Assembly: GCA_964431365.1 (NCBI GenBank)
Contig: CAYSJJ010000002.1
Coordinates: 46,065 to 110,064 of the forward strand
DNA from: Geomobilibacter sp964431365
GTDB taxonomy: Bacteria > Desulfobacterota > Desulfuromonadia > Geobacterales > DSM-12255
Reading direction: 5' to 3'
Length of the DNA: 64,000 nucleotides
The position numbers were made by a program, and so were the translations under genes. The notes under the pieces are model-generated. The model saw only the letters and a list, made by a program, of their open reading frames with translations. It was not told the origin of the DNA and ran no database searches. This document shows, piece after piece, positions 41,103 through 50,400 of the stretch. How positions within the stretch are numbered: the stretch's first letter is position 1; the number at the start of each line of letters is the position of its first letter.

Positions 41103-41813
41103 GTGCCAAAGCCGAAGATCCTGCTCGTGGACGACGTCCAGTTGATCCTTGAACTGGAAAAGAGTTTCCTCAAATTTCTTCCCGTCCGGGTCCTGACCGC
41201 GCGCAATGGCCAGGAAGCCCTGGACGTGGCCCGCCGGGAACGTCCCGACCTGGTCTACATGGACATGAACATGCCGGTGATGGACGGCCCCAGTTGCTGC
41301 GCAGCCATCAAGGCCGATCCGGAGCTGGCGACGATTCCGGTTGTCATGGTGACCACTGCCGGCCGCGTGGACGACGAGACCCTCTGTCGCCAGGCCGGCT
41401 GCGACGATTTCCTGACCAAGCCGATCGATCGGCGTCTCTTCCTCGAAAAAGGGCGCAGGTACATACCGACCATCGACCGCCGGGAGCCCCGCGTTGCCTG
41501 CACCGCGCCGGTGTCGGTGAACAATGGCGGCGATCCGGTCCAGGGGGTGACCGCCGACCTGAGTATCGGCGGCGTGTACGTAGCGGCCGATCTGCCGGTT
41601 AGCGCCGACAGCCCGGTCGAGCTCACCTTTGTGGTCCCCGGCGAAGAGGGGCGCGAGGTTTCGGCCACCGGCCGGGTTGCGTGGGAAAACACCGTGGACA
41701 GCCGCAGGAAACCGAGTCTGCCGGTGGGGTTCGGTGTCGAGTTTACCGAACTCGATCCCGATGCTGCCAGCTTTATCAAGGCCTTTGTCGATGGTACCAC
41801 GCTGAAACTGTAG
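41103..41813 (+). CDS. Response regulator with PilZ domain
   Basis: The 236-residue protein has a receiver domain (KILLVDDVQLI, phospho-Asp in VYMDMNMPVMDG, Lys in DFLTKPIDRRLF). A PilZ domain follows with RREPRVACTAPV, DLSIGGVYVAADLPV and a late GVEFTELD. PilZ domains bind cyclic di-GMP, and the R-xxx-R and D-x-S-x-x-G elements are present. The start is GTG at 41103 with GGAGG five bases upstream. It would link phosphorylation to c-di-GMP output. Confidence 0.9.
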   Translation: MPKPKILLVDDVQLILELEKSFLKFLPVRVLTARNGQEALDVARRERPDLVYMDMNMPVMDGPSCCAAIKADPELATIPVVMVTTAGRVDDETLCRQAGCDDFLTKPIDRRLFLEKGRRYIPTIDRREPRVACTAPVSVNNGGDPVQGVTADLSIGGVYVAADLPVSADSPVELTFVVPGEEGREVSATGRVAWENTVDSRRKPSLPVGFGVEFTELDPDAASFIKAFVDGTTLKL

Positions 41814-41967
41814 CGTTCCGCTCTCCTTATGCCGACCGGGTCGGCGTCTGCAGTATACAGCCTGCCCCACCGTTCTGCCAGGGGTCATGCCTGGCAGTCG
41901 TTGTCTTTTTTCCTCGCTGTGCTATAAAGCCTAACGGTTGTCAAATGCCCGGTATCTGGAGGAACGC

Positions 41968-43236
41968 ATGGTTCGATCATGGCGTCTGCTGCTGTCAGTG
42001 CTCTCTCTTTTCGTGTCTGTCGGTGCCGCCGGTGCGGTGGAGTTGCGCGGGACCGTCCAGGGGGTGACCACGGAAGGGCGGGTCATCGCCGTTCAGCGCG
42101 AGGGAGAGGAGCCGGTGCTCATCCAGTACGATGACAAGACCGCCTTTCGTGACGTCAAGGGAGCGGAGGATCTCAGGGAAGGCGAGACCGTGCAGGTCGA
42201 CTACCGGGAGTTGGCAGACCGGAGCCTGGCAACGGCGATCACCCTCGTGCTTCCCCCGCTGCCCAAGGGGGTCGCGGTCAGGAGCCGCACTGAAATCGAA
42301 GGGCTCATCAGCTCCGGCAACAAGGGGAAACCGTTTCTCCTGGTAGATCTCCGTACTCCCGAAGAGTATGCGGTTGCCCATCTCCCGGGCGCCATATCCG
42401 CTCCCTATGCATTCCTGGAGAAACGCCGCGCCGAGCAACTCCCCGAGGACAAGGGGGTGCCGGTCATCTTCTACGCCAACCTTGCCACCACCGATGCCTT
42501 CACGAAGGTGGTTCTCCTCGCCCAGAAGTACCAGCACCGGGACATCAGCATCTATCGGGGCGGCATGGCCGACTGGCTCGGCAGCGGCAACCCGGCGGAA
42601 TCGTCCGCCGAATACCTGAAAAGCGGAACCGCGATCATCATCGACCTGCGGAGCGAGGCCGCCGTTGTCTCCGGCCACATTCCCGAAGCGGTCAACATCC
42701 CCCTGGCGCGATTCGAGCGGAGCCTCCTCCCGGTCGACAAGCGGGTCCCGCTGATTTTCTATGGCGACGGCGCAGACGACGCCGCGGCAGTGGTCCGCAA
42801 GGTCAGTGGTTGGGGGTACCGGAAGGTGACCGCATTCAGCGGCGGTGTTGCCGCCTGGGTTGAAAACGGCGATACGCTCGTACGCGGATCGGCGTTGGGA
42901 GATATCCGCCAGGTGACGAGTCCTGTCACCGGGACGATCGGTATGGGCGACCTGGAAAATTCCATCGTCTCCACTGGCGTCGTCACCATGCTCGACGTCA
43001 GGAGCGCGAAGGAGTTCGCGGCCGGGAAACTTTCCAATGCGGTCAATATCCCGCTGGAGAGCCTTGGCAAGCGCCTCGGTGAGCTGGACAAGAAACGGAT
43101 CCTCGTCGTCTACTCTTCCGACGCCAATCGCGCTCGTGTCGCCTACCAGTTCCTGGTGGGGAAGGGGTTCCGGGTCGTGTACCTGGATACCCCCCTTGAA
43201 ATCCGGAAAGACGGCACCTACCGGGTGAAGGAGTGA
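41968..43236 (+). CDS. Exported protein with three rhodanese-like domains, cysteines missing
   Basis: The 422-residue protein has a signal peptide (MVRSWRLLLSVLSLFVSVGAAGA), an N-terminal OB-like strand region (VQGVTTEGRVIAVQREG), and three rhodanese-like domains. Each has a VDLR/IDLR/LDVR strand and a following active-site loop. In all three loops the Cys is replaced: VIFYANLATTD, LIFYGDGADD and LVVYSSDANRA. The domains therefore cannot transfer sulfur and are probably structural or binding. TGGAGGAACGC precedes the ATG at 41968. Confidence 0.8.
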   Translation: MVRSWRLLLSVLSLFVSVGAAGAVELRGTVQGVTTEGRVIAVQREGEEPVLIQYDDKTAFRDVKGAEDLREGETVQVDYRELADRSLATAITLVLPPLPKGVAVRSRTEIEGLISSGNKGKPFLLVDLRTPEEYAVAHLPGAISAPYAFLEKRRAEQLPEDKGVPVIFYANLATTDAFTKVVLLAQKYQHRDISIYRGGMADWLGSGNPAESSAEYLKSGTAIIIDLRSEAAVVSGHIPEAVNIPLARFERSLLPVDKRVPLIFYGDGADDAAAVVRKVSGWGYRKVTAFSGGVAAWVENGDTLVRGSALGDIRQVTSPVTGTIGMGDLENSIVSTGVVTMLDVRSAKEFAAGKLSNAVNIPLESLGKRLGELDKKRILVVYSSDANRARVAYQFLVGKGFRVVYLDTPLEIRKDGTYRVKE

Positions 43237-43296
43237 TCAGTTCCCGTTTTTAGCGCCATGGCGACGGGGAAACCGACCCGTCCTGCCAGGAACATG

Positions 43297-43334
43297 AAAA
43301 AGGGCGGCCCTCCGCAGAGGTGCCGCCCTTTTTT
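43297..43334. terminator. Bidirectional rho-independent terminator
   Basis: AAAAAGGGCGGC and GCCGCCCTTTTTT form a strong stem. It lies between the convergent rhodanese-like gene and the MCP gene. Confidence 0.9.
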
Positions 43335-43350
43335 TCTGATGCCGCCCGCT

Positions 43351-44991
43351 TCAGACCAGCTTGAATTGTCCCACCAGGTGCTGCAGCTCCTCGGCGGTTT
43401 TGGCCAGCTGGCTTGCTGCCGAGGCCGACTCCTCGGCCCCCCTGGCGGTCTGCTGGATCACGTCGGTTATCTGCATGATGTTTCCGCTGATCTCGCTTGA
43501 GGTTGCCGTCTGCTGTTCGGCTGCGGTTGCGATCTGGTTCACCTGCATGCTCACCTCGTTCACCTGTTCGAGAATCTCCTGCAGCGCCGCTCCCGACTTG
43601 GCCGCCTCGGCCGTGCCGCTCTCCACCTGGTGCACTCCCTCTTCCATCGCCGCAACCGCCCCTTTGGTCTCCACCTGGATCGCCTTGATCATCTCGCCGA
43701 TCTCCCTGGTCGCCTTGGTGGTCCGCTCGGCCAGGGCGCGCACCTCGTCGGCGACGACCGCAAAACCCCGTCCCTGCTCGCCGGCCCGGGCTGCTTCGAT
43801 GGCTGCGTTCAGCGCCAGCAGGTTGGTCTGGTCGGCAATGTCCTCGATGGTGCCGATAATGGCGCCGATCTGATCCGAGCGGGTGCCGAGCTTTTCCACG
43901 GTCTTGGCCGATTCCTGCACCTTCAGCGCGATCTGGTTCATGACCGCCACGGTCTTCTCCACCACCGCGGCGCCGGCGCTGGCGGTGGTGTTGGCATGCT
44001 GGGAGCCGTCGGCTGCCAGGTGGCAGTTCTGGGCGATATCGCCCGACGTTGCCGTCATCTCCTCGGCCGCGGTGGCGAGGGTGGTGGTCTGGGCCGCAAC
44101 CTCCTCGGCGCCGTTCGCCGACTGTATCGATGTCGCCCTGAGCTGGCTGGCCGCCGCGGCGACCTGCGTCGTGCTGCTGGCAACCTGGCTGATGGTGCTG
44201 CGCAGTTTCTCCACGAAAAGGTTGAACATGCTGCAGATCTCGCCCAGTTCGTCCCTGGCTGCATAGTCGAGCCGCCTGGTCAGGTCACCCTCCCCCTGGG
44301 CGATATCCGCGATCATGGTATGGATCGCCGTGAGGGGGCGTTTGATGGAGGTGATCAGGGTGGCCGTGATGACCAGTGCCAGCACGATTGCCGCCAGGGA
44401 GAAGACGGCAAGAATGGTATTGATCCGTTGAGCGATGTCGACGGAATCCTTCTTCATGTTCGCCATCCGCTCATCAATCTGCTTGGCAAAATCGCTTACC
44501 TGGGTTTCGGCACGATGGGTCGCCTCCTTATACTCGCCGATCGCCGAGTTGGCCTCCAGGGTGGTCCTGATCTGTCCGGCAACGATCTGTTCCACCACCT
44601 TGTTGAAGCCTCCCCCGTAGGTCTCAATGTCCTTTCTGATGGCGGCGACGATCCCCTTGTCCTTGGGATCGGTCACCAACTTGTCAATGGCGTCGAACCG
44701 CTCCTTACAGTGCTCCATGGCCTCGCCCCACTTCTTCCGATACTCCTCAACCTTGGCCGGGTCGGCGATGTTCATGAAGAGGTCCTTCTCGTAGCGGCGG
44801 AGCATGTTGACGTTGGCCCGTGAGCGCTGGGCATACTCCACCAGCTTGGCCTCCCTGGTGATGACGTCGTCCACTTCCTTTTCGAGTGAATGCGTTCCCC
44901 AGTAGCCGGTGATGCTGATCGCGACAAGAAAGAACAGGACGATGCCGAAACCCAGTATCAGCCGGGTCCCGATTTTGACGTTTGCGAGCAT
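43351..44991 (-). CDS. Methyl-accepting chemotaxis protein
   Basis: The 546-residue protein has a membrane helix at 9-30, a four-helix-bundle periplasmic sensor of about 160 residues, a second membrane helix near 190-212, a HAMP domain (SIKRPLTAIHTMIADIAQGEGDLTRRL), and a signalling domain with the highly conserved tip IEDIADQTNLLALNAAIEAARAGEQGRGFAVVADEVRALA. The ATG at 44991 follows AAGGAGGAATC. The ligand is unknown. Confidence 0.95.
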   Translation of the reverse strand: MLANVKIGTRLILGFGIVLFFLVAISITGYWGTHSLEKEVDDVITREAKLVEYAQRSRANVNMLRRYEKDLFMNIADPAKVEEYRKKWGEAMEHCKERFDAIDKLVTDPKDKGIVAAIRKDIETYGGGFNKVVEQIVAGQIRTTLEANSAIGEYKEATHRAETQVSDFAKQIDERMANMKKDSVDIAQRINTILAVFSLAAIVLALVITATLITSIKRPLTAIHTMIADIAQGEGDLTRRLDYAARDELGEICSMFNLFVEKLRSTISQVASSTTQVAAAASQLRATSIQSANGAEEVAAQTTTLATAAEEMTATSGDIAQNCHLAADGSQHANTTASAGAAVVEKTVAVMNQIALKVQESAKTVEKLGTRSDQIGAIIGTIEDIADQTNLLALNAAIEAARAGEQGRGFAVVADEVRALAERTTKATREIGEMIKAIQVETKGAVAAMEEGVHQVESGTAEAAKSGAALQEILEQVNEVSMQVNQIATAAEQQTATSSEISGNIMQITDVIQQTARGAEESASAASQLAKTAEELQHLVGQFKLV

Positions 44992-45142
44992 GATTCCTCC
45001 TTGGCCTGTGGTACGAACGGTTGTCTGTCAGAGCACTCCCCTGCGGGCATCTGAATCATGCAGGGGAGGGACCGTGGGATAGCCTCTATCTCTATTCGAA
45101 TTGAGTTTGGATTAATGAATGCTGAATTATTATGATTCTAGT

Positions 45143-45169
45143 GTAGGTGAATTACCTACGTGCCGTAGG
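45143..45169. promoter_or_regulatory. Overlapping inverted repeats before the MCP gene
   Basis: GTAGGT-GAATT-ACCTAC (45143-45159) overlaps CCTAC-GTGCC-GTAGG (45155-45169). The pair begins right after the NarL-type regulator stop, and is 150 bases upstream of the MCP start on the same strand. It could be a regulator site or alternative hairpins. Confidence 0.45.
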
Positions 45170-45171
45170 GG

Positions 45172-45810
45172 CTAGTTGATAAGGCCCTGGCGAAGGCAGT
45201 AGGCAGCGAGTTCGGCGCTGTTTTTCAGATTGAGCTTCGACAGCAGGCGGAGACGGTAGGTACCGATGGTCTTGTCACTCAGCGACAGCTCTTCCGCAAT
45301 GCATTTGACCGTTTTCCCCGCAGCGATCAGGCAGGCCACCTGCAGTTCCCGGTTGGAGAGACAGGCATGGGATTCGGCTGTGCCCTGCCGGTTGCCGGTG
45401 ACTTCGGCGGCCAGCAGCTCCGACAGGTTCGCGCTGATGTACCTCCCTCCACCGGCGACCTTCGCTACGGCGGCAATCAGTTCTTCCGGGCTGGCATGCT
45501 TGGTGAGGTAGCCGTTCGCCCCCAGCTTCAGGGCCCTGACCGCATACTGCTCCTCCTGGCACATGCTGACGATCAGCACCGGGAGAGCGGGGCGATGTTT
45601 CCTGATCTCGCAGAGGAGGTCGAGACCGTTGCGGCCGGGAAGCATGATATCCACGATGGCAAGATCACACCCCCCTCCCTCCAGCACTCTCATCGCCTCC
45701 AGGGCATCGGCGGCCTCGCTGACGGTCGCCTGGAATGCGGTGGTGTTGGCGAGGATGAGGCTGAGTCCTTTTCTGAAGAGCGTGTGATCGTCAACGAGCA
45801 GAATATGCAT
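45172..45810 (-). CDS. NarL/FixJ-type response regulator
   Basis: The 213-residue protein has a receiver domain (HILLVDDHTLFRKGL, phospho-Asp in LAIVDIMLPGRNGLDLL, Lys in NGYLTKHASPEEL) and a LuxR-type HTH at the C-terminus (LSNRELQVACLIAAGKTVKCIAEELSLSDKTIGTYRLRLL). The ATG at 45810 has GAGG six bases upstream; the longer frame from 45942 does not. No kinase gene is adjacent. Confidence 0.93.
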   Translation of the reverse strand: MHILLVDDHTLFRKGLSLILANTTAFQATVSEAADALEAMRVLEGGGCDLAIVDIMLPGRNGLDLLCEIRKHRPALPVLIVSMCQEEQYAVRALKLGANGYLTKHASPEELIAAVAKVAGGGRYISANLSELLAAEVTGNRQGTAESHACLSNRELQVACLIAAGKTVKCIAEELSLSDKTIGTYRLRLLSKLNLKNSAELAAYCLRQGLIN

Positions 45811-46034
45811 GGGGCGCCTCGTTTCTTCGGAAGAACATGCGCAAATCATTACCACTTTGCCGCTGCACAGGCGATCTGCCTGGTTCCCCGGTGACGAACC
45901 GTTTGCCTGTTGAAATAATAGAGACTCCTCCCACCCTGTCAAGAATCCCCCGTCGCTTTTGCCACTTTCCCCTTTTCGCCGTGCACCCCGAATGGTAGGA
46001 TTGGTCCCTTACCGTTAACGACAGGAGCAAAACG
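45811..46034. other. Intergenic region between the NarL-type regulator and radical SAM genes
   Basis: These 224 bases must contain both divergent promoters. No repeat or operator stands out. Confidence 0.4.
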
Positions 46035-47360
46035 ATGGGGCGACACAGCAAGCCGAAACTTCTCTATGCCGACCGGAAAGGGAATATCTTCGACCATCCG
46101 TACCTGGAGATGGCCGGCATGAACGGCCAGGAGCCGGTCCTCCCCGAGGATGTGGAGCTGATCCCGCTCCCCGACGACAGCCGGCTCTTCACCATTCCCG
46201 ATACTCCGCCCATTGCCTGGGACGCGAGACAGAGGCGCTTCACCACCGTTGCCACGGTGCGGGAGGGGAGACGGGAACAGCGGGTCCAGGCCGTCTCCGC
46301 CTTCATGGCGCCGGGGTACGTGCGGACGCTGTTGCCGGCCTGCGACTACCGGCAGAAGAAGATCCACCTGCCGCTCTGGTCCTACACCGCCGTGGGGTGG
46401 GACGAGGAGCACGAGCGATTCGTGGTGGCGGCGAGCCGGGTGGACTCCAACGAGAACTGGCTTCCGCGGAACTACGACGACCGGCTGCTGGACCCCCTGG
46501 TGCGGAAGATGCTGGCCGATTTCCCGGAGAACCGGCTCCTGGAGCAGCTCTCCCGCTGCGCCATCGACTACCACTGCTTTGCCGCCAAGAACCTCTTCTT
46601 TCGCCGCTGGGAGGCCCCGATCCCCACCTCGCCGGTCTGCAACTCCCGCTGCCTGGGGTGCATCAGCCTCCAGCCGTCTGACTGCTGCCCCTCCAACCAC
46701 GAGCGGATCGGCTTCGTGCCGACCCCGGAAGAGATCTGCGAGCTGATGCTCCCCCACCTGGAAGAGGCGCCGGAGCCGATCGTCTCCTACGGCCAGGGGT
46801 GCGAGGGAGACCCGATCATGCAGGCCGACACCATTGCCGAGGCGACCAGGCGGCTGAAGGCCACTGCCAGCCGCGGCACGGTGAACTTCAATTCCAACGG
46901 CTCCTTCCCGGACCGGGTCAGGATGCTCTGCGACGCCGGGATGGACTCCATGCGCTTCTCCATGAACTCGGTGCAGGAGGAGCTGTACAACCGCTACTAC
47001 CGGCCGGTGAACTACCGCTTCAGCGACGTGAAGGAGTCGGTCCGGACGGCCAAGGAGCGGGGGCTCTTCACCATGATCAACTACCTGGTCTCCCCGGGCG
47101 TCACCGACAGCGAGGCCGAGGTGGAGGCGCTGCTCCGCTTCATCGCCGACACCGGGGTGGACATGCTGCAGCTCCGCAACCTCTCCATCGACCCGGACTA
47201 CTACAACCGGCAGATGGGGGTGACGGGCCGCGGGATCGGCATGTACCGCTTCATGGAGCGGGTGAAGCAGGAGTTCCCCCGCATCCAGTACGGCTACTTC
47301 AACCGGACGCGGGAGAACTTCTATCCCGAGGGGTACGAGAAGGGGTGGCCGATCAGGTAG
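46035..47360 (+). CDS. Radical SAM protein
   Basis: The 441-residue protein has the radical SAM cluster motif C-x3-C-x2-C in TSPVCNSRCLGCISLQ near residue 210, after a long N-terminal region. The barrel region shows EPIVSYGQGCEGDP and later NFNSNGSFPDRVRML and SMRFSMNSV. A 4Fe-4S cluster would be ligated by the three Cys. The chemistry is unknown. GACAGGAG precedes the ATG. Confidence 0.88.
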   Translation: MGRHSKPKLLYADRKGNIFDHPYLEMAGMNGQEPVLPEDVELIPLPDDSRLFTIPDTPPIAWDARQRRFTTVATVREGRREQRVQAVSAFMAPGYVRTLLPACDYRQKKIHLPLWSYTAVGWDEEHERFVVAASRVDSNENWLPRNYDDRLLDPLVRKMLADFPENRLLEQLSRCAIDYHCFAAKNLFFRRWEAPIPTSPVCNSRCLGCISLQPSDCCPSNHERIGFVPTPEEICELMLPHLEEAPEPIVSYGQGCEGDPIMQADTIAEATRRLKATASRGTVNFNSNGSFPDRVRMLCDAGMDSMRFSMNSVQEELYNRYYRPVNYRFSDVKESVRTAKERGLFTMINYLVSPGVTDSEAEVEALLRFIADTGVDMLQLRNLSIDPDYYNRQMGVTGRGIGMYRFMERVKQEFPRIQYGYFNRTRENFYPEGYEKGWPIR

Positions 47361-47385
47361 TGCCATTGGAACGGGACGTGTGAAT

Positions 47386-47418
47386 ACGGGGCGTGGCAGG
47401 GAGACTGCCGCGCCCCGT
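47386..47418. terminator. Strong hairpin between convergent genes
   Basis: ACGGGGCGTGGCAG and CTGCCGCGCCCCGT form a 14-bp stem with one mismatch and a 5-base loop. It lies between the radical SAM gene and the first giant cytochrome gene. The T-run (GTCGTTTC) is short. Confidence 0.75.
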
Positions 47419-47424
47419 GTCGTT

Positions 47425-50400
47425 TCAGCGCGGGTCTCCTCCGACATACAGATTGTCGACCGCCCACCAGCCGGAATTGGAAGGGGTCTGGGGGGTGAAG
47501 CGGAACCGGATCACGATATTGGGCTCTCCTTTTGCCACGGCAGACAGATTCACCGTCTCGCTCCCCTGGTAACTATAGTTGGCATACGTGGCGCTCCACC
47601 TCCGGATGCTGGTCCAGGGACCTGCCGCGCCGTTGAGGCTGATTTCCACATCGGCAACGGAAGGGGGGCTCATCCTGAAGTTGTACAGGAAGCTGAGTTT
47701 GAGGGACTGGTAGTTGGTCAGATCCAGCTGAAAGGTCCGCATCTGGGCATCGATCTTCGTCGCTTCGTCCATCCTGGCATACCCCTGATTCATGCCGCTC
47801 AGGGACGCGCCGTTAAATCCGGGCGTTATCACCGTCCAGGACCCGCCGCCGCTTGGTGACTGAATATCGAGGTTTCCCATGGACATGAGATCGAACGTGC
47901 TGTTCACGAAATAGGTGAAGTTGGGCGAGTTGGTGGTCGTGAAGCTCCAGGTGTAGCTGTTCTGCAACTGCTGTCCGGCAAGGTTTCTCACGGCATTGGT
48001 GAGCCTGGCGGTGTAGGGATTCAGATAGTCCAGCGGGACATCGGGGGTAAAGCTGGCAATGTTGGTTGCCGGGTCGTAGCTGACCGTTCCCGAAACCGGC
48101 GTCGTCCCGCAGGAAAGGGTAAAGACCCCCTCTGCAGTTATGCTCGCCGGATCCATCTCTTCGGTGAAATACACCTTTACCGGCTCGTTTACCTGCGCAT
48201 AGTTTTCGTTGTTGACCGGTGAAAATACCGTGGGCGCCTGGGCAAAAGCGCTCCAGTTGATGTTCCTCTTTTCCGGGGGATGGCAGGCAACGTCCGAGCA
48301 GGAGCTCCCGCCGCTTCGGTAGGTGTAGGTGAAGCTGGTGGTGCTGTCGCTGAAGGAGACGTCGTACTGGCCGTTGCCATGTTTGGACCGGTTCAGGATT
48401 GTGGCGCCGTCCGCAGTCACTCCGGCATGGCATGACACGCACCCGATCGCCCGGCCGGCATGCACTCCGTGGCTGTTCCCCTTGGGATACCCGTTGGCAT
48501 ATGCCGGCGGCATGCCGTGGCAGGAGGTGCAGGCAAGGGTCAGAGGGGTTCCCCAGGTGGTGGTGCCGAGCCGGCTTCCGAGGGAGCCGGTCGAGACATA
48601 GGTGCCGTCGCTGTGGCACTGGACGAGAGAGCAGGTGCTGCCGGATGCCGAGTAGGTGTACGTCCCTATTTTCGTGCCGCTCAGGGTGTACTGGCCGTTG
48701 ATGTGATAGGAGGGGGAAACATAGGTCCCGTCCCAGGTGGTTGACGAATGGCAGAGCTGGCACCCCAGTCCGGAATGCTTCGCATGGCTGTTCTTCTTGG
48801 GCGATCCGGACGGATAGAGCGGCGGATAGCCGTGGCAGCCGTCGCAGCCGAGTGCGGTCACCCCCCATTGCGCCGGGGTCGGGGAGGCGAGCGTGCCGGT
48901 GGCGATGGAGGTGCCGTCGCCGTGGCAGGAGACCAGGGTGCAGGTCCCGCCGCCGGAGGAGAAGCTGTAGGTGAAGCTCCGCCCTGGGCCCTGTTTCAGG
49001 GTATAGGCGCCGTTCTTGTGGTTTGCCGGATTGCTGACCACCCAGTCATTGGTGGAGCTGACCGTGTCGTAGTGGCACTCCATGCATCGATAATATTGAT
49101 GCTTCCCATGGCTGTTCTTCTTTGGTGTCCCGTTGGCATACTGGGGCGGGATTGCGTGGCAGAAGTTGAGGCAATTTGTGCCGGTGTACCAGAAGCTTGA
49201 GGCCGTCGACTGGGGAATCCCTGTGGCGACGGCCGTCCCGTCGCTGTGGCAGGTCACGTTGCCGCACACACTGTAGCTTGTGGGGGAGAACGTGTAGCTG
49301 AACGAGCTTGACGGAGCGGGGCCGACATCATAGGCCCCGTTTTTGTGCCGGGCCGGATCGGTGATCGAGACCCCGTTGCCGGTGACGGGGTAGTGGCAGG
49401 CCTGGCAGCCGAGAGCGGAATGCCCGCTGAACAGGTGGGCATTACCCTTGGGAGAGTTGGCCGTATAGGCGGGCGGATTGCCGTGGCAGCCGTCGCAGCC
49501 CAGACTGTTGCCACCCCATGCCGCTCCGTTTGAACGGATGGTGCCGGTGCGGATGACGGTCCCGTCGCTGTGGCAGTGGATGGTGGCGCAGCTGCCGCCG
49601 CTGGCCGCATAGGTGTAGGAAAAGCCGGTGCCGGTCCCGGGGGTGACGTTGTACTGGCTGTTGCCGTGCAGCGCCGGCGCGGTGATGGTCGTGCCGGTGG
49701 TGGTGACGGCGGCATGGCAGAGCTGGCAGCCGATCCCGGTGTGGGCGCCGAGGTGGCTGTTCTTCTTGGGGGAATTGCTGGCATAGGACGGCGGGTTGCC
49801 GTGGCACGAGCCGCAGGCGAAGGTGTCACCCCAGGCGGCGGGGGGGGCGATCTGCTGGCTCCCGGTCGCCACGCCGGTGCCGTCGTTGTGGCAGGAGACG
49901 TTCGCACAGCTCCCGCCGGATGCGGCGAACGTATAGCCGAACATGTTCCCCGGAGACGGTGTCACCTCGTAACTGTCGTTGGCATGCAGGTTCCTGTCGG
50001 CAATGTTTGTGCCGCTTGTGGTCACGGAATAGTGGCAGCTCTGGCAGCCGTAGCCCGCATGCCGGCCATGGCTGTTCGCCTTGGGGGAGCCGTTTGCGTA
50101 GGCGGGCGGGTTGGCGTGGCAGCCGGTGCACCCCAGTCCGCTCCCCCAGGTCGCGGAGGCCTGACCAGGTACCCGGCTGCCGGTCACCACAGCGGTCCCG
50201 TCGTTGTGGCAGGAGACATTGTCGCATTCGATCGATACCGTATTCCAGTAATAGGAGGTGACCACCCAGTGCGTGGTGAAGTTCACCCCGGAAGAGGGGT
50301 CAAGTTCGCAGTTGCCGTTGGCATGCAGTGCCCGATCGGCGATGCCGCTCCCCTCGCCGGAGACTTTGTAGTGGCAGCTGCCGCAGGGGTATTTGGCATG

